Of a stretch of DNA of 64,000 nucleotides, positions 7,126 to 17,500 are shown one piece after another. Source of the DNA: Palsa-504 sp963744575 (lineage in GTDB: Bacteria; Actinomycetota; Actinomycetes; Streptosporangiales; Streptosporangiaceae); contig CAVUUF010000001.1 in assembly GCA_963744575.1 (NCBI GenBank), positions 62,001-126,000 on the forward strand, in the 5' to 3' direction. Positions within the stretch are counted from its first letter, which is position 1; every line of letters begins with the position of its first letter. Below the pieces are notes generated by a model. It was not told where the DNA came from, did no database searches, and saw only the letters and a list, made by a program, of their open reading frames with translations. Position numbers and translations under genes: made by a program.

Positions 7126-10100
7126 ATGGAGGGTGAGCGCCGCGTTGCGGTTGTCCTCGGCATCGAGGGGCCCGAGGACGACGGCCGGGAACGACTGTCT
7201 CCCGCTCTCCCCCAGCTGAAAGCGGCGTCGAGGCAGTCGGCTCGCCTGGCCGCGGTCCTGCGCGAGTTCCGCTACTCCGGCGAGCTGCCCAGCCCGGTAC
7301 CGGACAGCCAGGACATGAAGGCGTTCTTTACGAAGGCGTTCTCCGACGACGACCTCCAGCTCGTCCACGTGGCCGCCCACGGCAGGCTCGGGAACTACGC
7401 GCACGACCTATGGATCGTGGGGCCAGACGGCCAGAAGAGCGACATGAAGGTGGCACACCTTCTGGAGAGCGCCCGGGATGGGCGGCGGCCCGTGCTTCTC
7501 CTCCTCGACCTCTGCCACTCCGGGCACGCCGTGGAGATGCAGCTCAGCAACCCCGCAATCGGCGGCGTCAAGAACGAGCGCGCCTGGGTCATCACGGCCA
7601 CCGGCGGCGACCTCGCCTATGACTGTCGCTTGACTACTGCGGTCGCCGACGTGCTCGAGGGGTACCGCTCGAAAAGGCTGACCGTCGACCCGAGCGTGTC
7701 GCACATTCCGTGGCAGCACTTCGCACAAGCGGTGGGCGCTGCCGTGGACGCGATGGCCCAAGCAGGTTTTCCGCAGGAGGTCGAGTCCACATACCTGCCG
7801 TCCCACATGCAGCCGCTGCTGCTGCCCTTCTTCCCCAACCCCCGCTACGATCCCGCGCTCCCTTCCCCGGAGGAACAGGACCCGGACCTCGACCCGCTGC
7901 TCGACCCGGCCCACTTCCTGACGCGGGTCAGGGCGGCGCCCCCCGACGAGGCTCAGCACAGCACGTTCTTCAAGGGCCGCACTGAGGAGCTGGAGCGGAT
8001 CGCCGGCTGGCTGCGCGGAAAGGGTCCCCCTACGCTGATCGTCACTGGAAAGCCGGGTGCCGGGAAGTCCGCGCTGATCGGCGTCGTCGTATGCCGGATC
8101 CACCCGAAGCTGCGCGACAATGCCCAGGTCCGGACGTTGAGCGACGAGCCGCTGCTCCCGCGTCCGGCCGTGGGCGGACTTGCGGTCATCCATGCCCGGC
8201 GACGCACTGTCGCCGAGGTCTGTGCCTCGTTGGCGCGTCAGTGGCAGTTCCGCGACAGGGAACCGGGAACCGGCTGGACCGGCCGTCTTCTCGTGGAAAG
8301 ACTGCGCGACCGGGCTGCAGGGAACGGCTCGCGTCCCCTCTACCTCGTCGTGGACGCCGTCGACGAGGCCAACGACCCGTCGGCGCTGGTGACTGAGGTT
8401 CTGGAGCCGATCTTCGCGCTGACCCTCCCCGACGGCGCCCCGCTGTGCCGAACGCTCGTCGGCCTGCGCCGTGGCCCAGGGCCCGACGACTTCTTCCGCC
8501 TCGACGAAGCGCGGGAGATCCTCGACCTCGGAGACGTTCGCGGCAGCCGCCTGGAGTCGGCGGTACGCGAGTACGTCGCTGCGCTGCTCGCGCGAAGCCG
8601 CTACGGGGAGATCGTGAACGACGGGGCCTGCCGAGTCCTCAGCAAGTCCGTCGCCGCAGCCCTGACCGCCGACGACGCCGCCACGGGCCCGCTGGAGTGG
8701 GGAGAATTCCTCGTCGCCGGCCTCTACGCGCAGCACCTGCTGCGCGGGCCGCCAGTATCTGAGGACGAGGCCGGGGACCTCGGGGCACGGGTTCCGCGCA
8801 CGCTGGCCGACTTGCTGCGTCTGGAGTTCGGAAAGGCCTGGGTCAAGAGGCCGACCTTCGCCGTCGCTACGGCCCTTGCCTACGCCGAGGGCTCGGGCAT
8901 GCCCGAGGACATCATCCTGACCGTAGCGGGCGTGGTTTCAGCGATCGTGGCAGGCGACCACGGACCGCCCCCTACCGCCGAAGACGTCAGACAGGGGCTG
9001 CAGGATCTCAAGTTCTATCTGCGCCAAGACGTCGACACCAACGCCGAGACGCTCTACCGCCTCTTCCACCAGAGCCTGGCCGACGAGCTGCGGCACCAGC
9101 TCGAGCAGCGCGCCGGGACAGCCGTCGACGGCTGGACACCGCAAGAGGACGAGACGGCGGTACCCAGTCGCGCCGAGCGTCTCATCTGGGCCGCCATCCT
9201 TGAGAAGGTCTCTGCGACGGCTGGCCGATGGAAGAATGTGTCGCCCTACCTGTGGCGGAACGCGCCGCGGCACGCCGTTGCGGCGGGCGGCCTGGAAGAG
9301 CTGCTGCACGACCCAGACTTTCTCATGTACGCCGACCCGGCATCGCTCATGGCGGAGCTTGCCCACCGCCCTGGCACTTTCGCTGGACGGGCGGTCGCGG
9401 CCTACCGCGCCTCGGCCGAACGGCACCGCGACATGACACCCCGACTGCGGGGTGACGTTCTGGCCATCGACGCCTGCCGGTTCGATATCCCGCGGCTCGC
9501 CGCAGCGCTGACCCGGACCAGGCCGTGGCAAGTCCGATGGGGCACCAACGGCGCCCGCTCGGTGTACCTGCGTCATACGCTCCGCCTAGGCGCGCCCGTC
9601 GTCTTGCTCGCCGTGACCGGGACGGACTCCCGCGCCGAGGTTGTGGCGCTCGGAGAGGACGGTACCATCTGCGTCTGGGGCCTGGCCAGCGGACGTGAGG
9701 TGAACCGCCAACGGATCAGCGGTCCCGGAGTCGGCAGCGGCGTCCAGGCTGTCGGAGAACTCCAGGGACGAGCCGTCGTCGTCTCCGCCGGAGACGACCA
9801 GGTGGTCAGGGTGCGGGAGCTCGCGACAGGTCGCATCGTGGGCCACGAGATGGACTGTCGTCCGGACCGCGTCGCGTCCGTAGCGCTGGGGAGCATCGGC
9901 GAGGGAGCGGTCGTTGTGGTGGGCAGCGCCGGCGGCGGCATCCGCGTCTGGGACCCAGTGGCCGGCCGGTTGGTGAGCGAGCTGAGGCGCACCGGCCGCT
10001 CAGTGTCGTCGGTCGCGGTCCTGGACGTGGACGGGTTGCCGCGCGCAATCTCCGGGAGCGTCGACGGTGGCGTCGAGATGTGGGATCTGCTCACCGACGA

Positions 10101-11505
10101 GGCGGTGAGCAGAGACTCCTGGAACCAGGGTGCCGGTATCCGAGCGCTGTGCGTGCTGGAGGACGCAGAGCACCCTTTGCTCGTCTCGGGTGGCAGTGAC
10201 GGCTCGGTCCGCGTGTGGGACTTGTCCGCGCCGAACCCTTCCCGTCCCCCGCTAACCAGCGGCTCGCATCCCATCACCGCGCTGGTGCCGGGCAGGCCGA
10301 CGGGCCGGGCGGTCGCCCTCTCCGGCAGCGCCGACGGAATCCTACGCGTTTGGGACCTCGACGCCCACGAGCAGGCAGGCCCAGCAATATCCGGGCATAG
10401 CTCACCCGTCTCGTGCGTGGCCCTTGGCCAAGTCGATGACGAGGCGCTCGCAGTCTCGGGCAGCGCCGACGGCACGGTGCGGGTGTGGAACATGGTCGAC
10501 GCGGAGGGGGATGACAGGCCCGTGGACGAACCCGCCGGGGACCGTTCGGCGGAATTCAGCACGCAGGAGCAGGCCCCTGCGGCGCGAGGGCACTCCGGAG
10601 TGGTGTCTGCGCTGGCTGTCGGCGCGGATGACGCCAGCAGCACCGCGGTCTCCGGTAGCGCCAACGGCACCGTCCGGGTGTGGGACCTGTCGACGGGTCA
10701 CAGCATCAGCGTGTCTCAGAGCGACCACGTAGGACGGATCTGGTCGGTGGCCTGCGGCCGGACCCAGGACAGGGCTATCTGTGTCTCGGCCGGGCAGGAC
10801 GGTACGGTCCGGCTGTGGGACCGGACCTCGGGTGCCTCGATCGGGGAGCCGCTGCGCGACGTGGGCGGTCCCGTCTACGCCGTCGCGATCGCGCAGCTGG
10901 ACGGTGAACTCTTCGCGGTCTTCGGCGGCCGGGGCGACAGCGTGTGGATGATGGAGCTGCCCGCCGGTCCGCCGGAGCCACTGGCTCCGTCCGTGGGTGT
11001 CGTGCGAGCGCTGGCGACCGGCACGGTCGAACGGCGACCGGTCGTCGTCGTGGCCCTGGCTGACGCACTCGTCGTCTACGACCTGGCCGACCGCACGAGG
11101 ACCGGTGACACCATGGTCTCTGGAGAAGGAGCTGTCTCCTGCCTGGCCGTAGGGTCGGCGCAGGGACGACCGATCGCCGTCGCGGGGCATACCAACGGCG
11201 CGATCGTGTTCTGGGACCTCACCACCCGCACACGTTTCGCAGTGGACCGCGATGCGCGGGAGCGCGCCGTCCTCGCCGTCGCCATCGGCATACTGAACGG
11301 CAATATCGTGGCCGTCGGCGGGTTCGACGACCACGACCAGCCCGGGAGCGTGCTGCGTACCTGGGACGCCGCCACCGGTGCACCGCTGGACGAGCAGGGA
11401 ACCCCGGACGCAGTCAGAGCCGCTGCCGTCACACCGGACGGGACCCTGGTGATCGGCCAGCGCAACGACGTCGTCGTTCTGGTCCCTGCGCCACCGGCTC
11501 GCTAG
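7126..11505 (+). CDS. Caspase-like / STAND NTPase / WD40 double-propeller protein
   Basis: This 1459-residue protein has three modules. Residues 1-250 form a caspase-fold (C14-like) peptidase with His85 in HVAAHG and Cys130 in LLLLDLCHSG as the likely dyad. Residues 280-650 are a STAND/NACHT-type P-loop NTPase: FKGRTEELE entry motif, Walker A GKPGAGKS (308-315) and Walker B LYLVVDAVDEA. From about 830 to the end there are 13 recognisable WD40 blades (GTVRVWDLSTG type), and the last stretch could be a fourteenth, fitting two seven-bladed propellers. The ATG has AGGAAG 6 bases upstream. In known STAND proteins the repeats sense a trigger, the NTPase oligomerises and the effector fires, so an NTP-gated protease in defence or cell death is the likely role. 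It shares a CTAG stop with the giant convergent gene. Confidence 0.9.
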   Translation: MEGERRVAVVLGIEGPEDDGRERLSPALPQLKAASRQSARLAAVLREFRYSGELPSPVPDSQDMKAFFTKAFSDDDLQLVHVAAHGRLGNYAHDLWIVGPDGQKSDMKVAHLLESARDGRRPVLLLLDLCHSGHAVEMQLSNPAIGGVKNERAWVITATGGDLAYDCRLTTAVADVLEGYRSKRLTVDPSVSHIPWQHFAQAVGAAVDAMAQAGFPQEVESTYLPSHMQPLLLPFFPNPRYDPALPSPEEQDPDLDPLLDPAHFLTRVRAAPPDEAQHSTFFKGRTEELERIAGWLRGKGPPTLIVTGKPGAGKSALIGVVVCRIHPKLRDNAQVRTLSDEPLLPRPAVGGLAVIHARRRTVAEVCASLARQWQFRDREPGTGWTGRLLVERLRDRAAGNGSRPLYLVVDAVDEANDPSALVTEVLEPIFALTLPDGAPLCRTLVGLRRGPGPDDFFRLDEAREILDLGDVRGSRLESAVREYVAALLARSRYGEIVNDGACRVLSKSVAAALTADDAATGPLEWGEFLVAGLYAQHLLRGPPVSEDEAGDLGARVPRTLADLLRLEFGKAWVKRPTFAVATALAYAEGSGMPEDIILTVAGVVSAIVAGDHGPPPTAEDVRQGLQDLKFYLRQDVDTNAETLYRLFHQSLADELRHQLEQRAGTAVDGWTPQEDETAVPSRAERLIWAAILEKVSATAGRWKNVSPYLWRNAPRHAVAAGGLEELLHDPDFLMYADPASLMAELAHRPGTFAGRAVAAYRASAERHRDMTPRLRGDVLAIDACRFDIPRLAAALTRTRPWQVRWGTNGARSVYLRHTLRLGAPVVLLAVTGTDSRAEVVALGEDGTICVWGLASGREVNRQRISGPGVGSGVQAVGELQGRAVVVSAGDDQVVRVRELATGRIVGHEMDCRPDRVASVALGSIGEGAVVVVGSAGGGIRVWDPVAGRLVSELRRTGRSVSSVAVLDVDGLPRAISGSVDGGVEMWDLLTDEAVSRDSWNQGAGIRALCVLEDAEHPLLVSGGSDGSVRVWDLSAPNPSRPPLTSGSHPITALVPGRPTGRAVALSGSADGILRVWDLDAHEQAGPAISGHSSPVSCVALGQVDDEALAVSGSADGTVRVWNMVDAEGDDRPVDEPAGDRSAEFSTQEQAPAARGHSGVVSALAVGADDASSTAVSGSANGTVRVWDLSTGHSISVSQSDHVGRIWSVACGRTQDRAICVSAGQDGTVRLWDRTSGASIGEPLRDVGGPVYAVAIAQLDGELFAVFGGRGDSVWMMELPAGPPEPLAPSVGVVRALATGTVERRPVVVVALADALVVYDLADRTRTGDTMVSGEGAVSCLAVGSAQGRPIAVAGHTNGAIVFWDLTTRTRFAVDRDARERAVLAVAIGILNGNIVAVGGFDDHDQPGSVLRTWDAATGAPLDEQGTPDAVRAAAVTPDGTLVIGQRNDVVVLVPAPPAR

Positions 11506-14500
11506 AGGCCCCTGGAGCCGACGGTCTCTTCCTCGTCCAGCCGTCGCCGCAGCTGAGTGAGGAGTCTGCTCCGCAGACCGGCTGCGTGCAGGAGACACCC
11601 CTCGTCCTGCAGGACTGGTGGCAGCGGCAGAAGCGTCATCCGGAATGCGCGCACCGCGTCCTTGAGCAGTTCGTCGACGAAGACCCGCTGCGCCGGGATG
11701 AGCGCCGGCTGCGACACCAAGGCTTTCCGCCGTGGTGCCACGGCGCGCCCGAGGGCGTTGATCCGCCTTCCCAGTCCCGGATAGTCGTGGATAACGCCGT
11801 AGTCGAAGTGGGCGCCGACCGATGTCACGACCGCCGACATCACCCTCAGCAGGTCACGGTCCTCGCGCGCCGCCCCCCGGCGGAGGAGACCGTCGTGCAG
11901 ATCCAGCATCTGTTCGACGTCGCGCTCCGTCGTCGTGCAGGCCAGCGTGACCTTGGACAGCCGTGACCAGAGCCGCCCCCGCTCGTTGGCTGCGACGCCC
12001 GGCGCCGACCACAGGTTGACCAACGGCTCGAGGTGGCGGGAGACAGCCGCTCGAAGTCCCAGCTGCCGACAAGCATGAACCGCGGCCTCCTGGGCCGCCG
12101 CTGTCAGGCCACGGGATTCCCCGCTGGTGGAGTGGGCCCCGAGGCGGGCCAGCAAACTCACTGCGGCGAGGGCAGGTGCCAGCGGCAGCGGCAGGTCGGC
12201 GGACGGGCCGAGGACCTGCTCCCCACGATCCGCCAGCCAGCTGATCAGGACCCGGGACAGCTCGTTGGACACCAGGACGTCGGCCGAAACGCGGACGGCC
12301 GCGTCTACCAGTGCCGTGTCAAGCTCGTCGAGCCGGGCAGGCACGGGCTGTTGTCCGGCGAAGCCGGACGGCACGGCCATGGCGAGAACACGCCGACCGA
12401 TGTCGGAAACCCGCACCTCGGCCCGGTCGCCGTCACGGCCGACCCCGACCCGCCGCAGCTCGACCTCGCAGAAGCGCGGCGCGAGTACCTCCACCTGGGC
12501 CTTGAGCCCCAGGCGTGCCGGAACGAGCACCTCCGACAGATGCACCCGGGCGAGGAACTCCACCCGTCCGTCCACCGGAGTTCCGTGGTGCTGCAGCAGT
12601 TGGACGCACAGCGGGTCACCCACCCGCAGGCGGGCAAGTCGCTGAAGGTTGGCCTTGGTCCCGGTCAGGGAGACGGTGCCGTCCTTCCGAAGGGCGACGG
12701 AGAGCTCCCGCAGCCGCGGCAGTGGTCCTTCAGACACCGTCCCGGCGCGCTCGACCGTCCCGACGGGCTGAACGGAGTCGGGCTCGTCCGGCTCTCCTTC
12801 GCGGACCCACACGTCCAACTGCTCCGGGCGCGGCGCCGTCCAACCGATCGTGGTGCTCGGCAGCCAGCGCGGGCGCCGACCGGCGAAGTCCCAGCAAAGG
12901 ACCCCGGCCGAGGCGTCGTCGCCCAGGCGTCCCAGCAGGCGGACCCGGATTTCGACGCCGTCGCCGGTCGCCCGTTCGTCAGGAAGCCCGATCGTCCAAC
13001 CGTTTTGGTTGCGGGTCAGCCAGAGCAATTCGGGCACCCGCCGCAGTAGCCCGGCAGCGGCCTCGGCGTGCTGGTACGGCAGCCCGGGGACCACCTCGCG
13101 GACCGCGCAGATGTAGAGCCGGTGGCCGGCGCGCAGGACGAACGCCTCCCGGGCCACGCCGAGCGGGACGACGGGAACGGACTCGCCCCGCTTCAGTGCC
13201 TCGTCCCGCTGGCGTTTGCGCGAGACGACGATGGTCGCGGCGTCGACCGTTTGCACGGTCACGGGCAGAGCGCCACCGCACAGGCCGAGAAGCGTGCCGG
13301 GTTCGTCGGCGAGCATCCCCCGCAACCACGGCGCCCAATGCTGGGGTGTGTTGTCGAGCACGGGGCGCAGTCTGGGGACGCCGAGGATCTGCAACCCGCC
13401 ATCCCCCTGAGTGAGCAGGACAACGTCGTCTGGGCGCAGGAACAGTCCGCGCTGCGACTGCCCGTCGACGTTCAGAGCAACTACGTCACCCGAGTCGACG
13501 GGCGACGCCGGGTCGGCACGGGGCACGAGGGCGGCAGCAGGCTCCGCTTCACCAGTGGGTGCGGAGTCGTCGGCGGGGACGACGGGCGTGACCTGCCCCG
13601 ACCGGGTGAGCCACGCGAATCCGCCGGATGGAACGGCGGGCTGGTCCGGCTCGATCGGCACGGTCAGCGTCCACTCCCCAGTGCCCAACGTCATTGCGCC
13701 TGCGTCATAGTCGAGGGCGGCCACCGGCAACAGCGCGCGATACGCGAATGCGCCCCGTGGCCCGGGCGTCCAGGCCTGCAGAGCGATGGAACCGATTTCG
13801 AGCTCGTGCCCGCGCCGCACCAGGACGGTGATTAGATCTCCTGGGGCCAGGTGGGTCCAGTCCACCCCGGTGAGCGGGACCTGGCGGGCATCGGCGGTGG
13901 TCAGCATGGAACCCAGCAGCTCGACCAGGTGTCCAGGCGCCACCTCGACCCAGACGCCGACTGCGGTCCCGTTCGGGAGGCGGCTCAGTCCGGCGACGGC
14001 GACGGTGTACCGGGCCTGGCCGCGGGCGGTCCGCCGTTCGAGGAGCCCGCCTGCCGGGAAGCCGAAGCGGGCCAACTGGTTTTCACGATGACGCAGCACC
14101 CAGCCGTCGCTGAAGAACACAGGTTCTCCGGTCGCGCGCGCCTTCCGCGGCAGCGTCTGAGCGGTATCGACGGGGGCGTGGGGCGGCTCCGGGGAGCGGT
14201 GGGAGGTGCTCAGGTCGTGGTACTGCCAGTGCCCGCGTTCGAGGTGTTCCCGCAGCGCCTGCACCGATCCGTCATGGAAGGAGAGCTGGGCCCAGGGCAG
14301 GCGGTAGGGACTGCCGTCGAGAGCCCGGGCGGTCAGCTTCCCGTCGGACTCCACATGGACCGTCCCGACCCTCACCGTTGCGTCGGGGGAAACTATCGAC
14401 CATCCGGGTCCCCTTCCCGGCGTCCTAGGCGTCTGCCCGGGAAGCCTACCGGTGGTGGCCGGGCGAGAGCCCGTGTCGGCCTCCGATGCGCGGGGGGTCA

Positions 14501-17500
14501 GGAGCGCTACCTTCGGATGCGGTGTTGTTATGAGCGACTCGGAGAATCGTCGGCCGTCCGGCCCCTGGTCCGCACCGGTTAGCGACGCGGCCAGGGACAA
14601 GGCCGGAAGCCCAGCGACGGAGTAGTGTCCCTGCTCCAGGGCTGCCGCAAGGTCGAATCGGCGGTCGAGGAGGTCCTGTCGGGGCAGCAGGACGACGGGC
14701 CTGCCGTCAGAGGGGACGAAAGCGCTGTCGCCGCGCAACGCAGCGGTGACCCGGATCCTGCCGTGGCCGGTGGTCGCCGAGGGTTCCGACGAGAGCCGCA
14801 CCACCGACCCGGCTACCAGATCGACGCCGTCGGCCAGGTCTTCGGCGCTGAGCCGGAACCGCACGTTGGGGCGTAGCTCGAGGCTCAACTCATTTCCGAT
14901 GCGATGTGCCATGGCGAACGTCGCCGAGTCGGACGTCAGGAGATGCCCCCGCAGCGCCGATACCGACCTGGCCAGGCCGTCGCGGATCTGGCCGCCCGCC
15001 CACTTGCCCGACGAATGGATGTCGCGGATTCGGACTAGGTACACGTTGCCGCGCAGGGCGCTTTCATGCCGCTGTGACCCGTCCCCGTAGTAGATCTGGC
15101 GCAGCAGGTCCTGCCGACTCGAGTACTCCCGACGCCGCACCTTGACGACGAACTGCCGTCCGGTCTGCCCTAGCAGGGCTCCGGGACGCAGGAGCAACTG
15201 GAGGTCGTTGTCCAGCTCCTCAATCTTGTCCGCCTCGAGAAAGACATAATTGTCCTTCTTCAGCCCGTCGCGAGCGCCCAAGACGGGACGTACGATGTCG
15301 AACTCCGCGGTCGCACCGCCGGTCTCTAGGAACGTCTTGCGCCTGAGCCGCACCCATGCCCTGCGGGGGACGCCGTCCTCAGGCCTGCTCTCCTCCTTGC
15401 TCCCGTTCCGTTCCCTTCTCCCACCACCCCCTTGCCGCACCGACTCGGTCCTGCGGTCCTCGGAGGACCACACATCCTCGACGAAGGTCTGGGCATCGTC
15501 GCTGAGCCGCAGCCGACGCAGGGGAACCCGCTGGTCGTCGCGGTAGCCGCGCGTTCCGCCCGGTTCACGGCGCCAGCGGACGTGGACGGCGCCGATCCGC
15601 GCCCCCCGGCGTGCACCACGGCCGTCATAGGTAGGCTCGAGCTCGGCCACGAAGACGACGCCCTTGTCGGCGTCGTTGTAGATATGCCGGTGCCAGCCCC
15701 ACTGGAGGGCTGCGGTGTCGATATCGAGGCGATAGCGGCCATCGTTATCCTTGGCCACCCGGAACTCGCGGACGCGGTCGCCGTGGAATGGTACGACGGG
15801 CCACTTCCCGGCTGGGCGGCCGGCGATTGTCAGGTGGGTCTCGGGAATCTGCAGCGTCCAGCCGTACCCCCACTCGAACCGGTGGACGACGTTTTTCCCG
15901 GCGTCCTGCGCGCGCGTCTGGCCCTCGGTTCCCGCACCCGCCGACCAGGCCGACGACGACCAGGGGGACGGCGGCAGAGTGCGGCGGTCGACGTAGTACA
16001 TCGCATGCTGCGGCACGGAGCGCGCGCCGAGGACGACGCCCTGCTGCCCCAGGACGGCCATCGCCTCGCCGAGCTGCAAGGCGGGGACTCGGCGGTAGCT
16101 GGCTCGCACCTCGCCATCGGTCCCGATCAGGACGACGCGGATACGGTCGGTCGCGTAGGCGCGGTCGACCCACGGCTCCTCCTCGGGTTCGAGGGGGACC
16201 TGGTTCGACCAGCCCTGCTCGGTCGGGATCTTCCAGTTGGTTAGCAGGCGGACCCGCCCGGGCAGGAACTCCGCCTCCACCGGTGGCCGCCCGTCACGCA
16301 GGTAGCCGCGCCAGCCGCTGGCCACGTCCTCGGCGTCGGCGTCGGCGGACGACGCGAGCGTGACCGTCGCGGCGCCGCGGCGCTGTTGCCGTGACGTGAC
16401 GAAGACGCGGTTGACCTCGAACTCGTCCGCGCTCACCGGAAACAGCGACATGCGCACATGGTCGACCGTCACCGCCGTATCCCAGGACGCTGTCGGGACC
16501 TCGCCGGTGAACAGCAGGGAGCGTCCGTCTGGGGTGTCGACGCGCACGCCGGCCCGCCGTCCGCCGTTCCTGGACAGGTCCCGGTAGAGCTCGACGGTGC
16601 CCGAGCGGAGGTCGTGCCGCGGTTCCTCCCAGGTCCCTTTCTGTCGTCCGCTACTTCTCGCGGCCGCCATTACGGCTAGGTGGTCCGAAGGGGGATTCTG
16701 CCCCTCTTTCAGAGGATGCAGGTGCAACATGGGCTTCGCCTTCACACCAGCAGGGGTGAGGGGCTGGGTCAGCACGTGGCGCCGACCACGCCACTGCACC
16801 TCGTCGAGGAACCGCGCGCCTGGGGTGGGTGTGCCGGTGCGCTCCTCGACCGCCCACAAGGGACGGACGCGGATCACCCGCGGACAGGCCGAGAAGACCC
16901 AGGCGTCGTGACGGGCCCGCTGGGCCGTGACGGGCTCACCGACCCGCTGCGGTGGATGCTGGAAGTTCGCCCGGCGCAGGCTCACCGGCACCACGGTCGT
17001 GCCGAGGTCGAGCCACACTCCGAAGAGGGAGTCCGGCTGACGTGCGTCGTCCGGGGCCTCGACAACGATCCCCTTGAGGGTTCTTTGCCGCAGCAGGTGG
17101 TCCTCGACCGCTCTCTTGTTGTCCCGGCTGCTCACGGCGGCCAGGAGCACGTCGTCTGGCAGAGGCACGTACTGCTCGGCGGGCCCGAATCGCAACGGTC
17201 GCACGGAGGTCACCACGCAGCGTCGGCCGGACACGGCGCTCGACGGAAGCAGACGGTCGGGACCAGCGAAGTCTAGCGACTCCACCTCGACGTTGACGGA
17301 CAGGTTCTGCCGGGTCCAGCCGAGCAGCCGACCGTCACGCGGCGCGGAAGAGGACAAGACACGGGCCAGGACGAGGACGTCGCCGACGTCTACGCCGTGG
17401 ATCTGTTCGAACGTCCGCCGCGACGCCGTGCGCAGGAGCAGCCTTCGTGTGCCGGCGACGCCCGTGACGGCGGCTCGCCGCTGCTCCGAATCACCCCACG

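Noticed and set aside
7408..8736. Minus-strand frame of 442 codons opposite the caspase/STAND gene
   Set aside because: The plus strand has intact catalytic and P-loop motifs. The antisense product has no recognisable domain and its start lacks a ribosome site.
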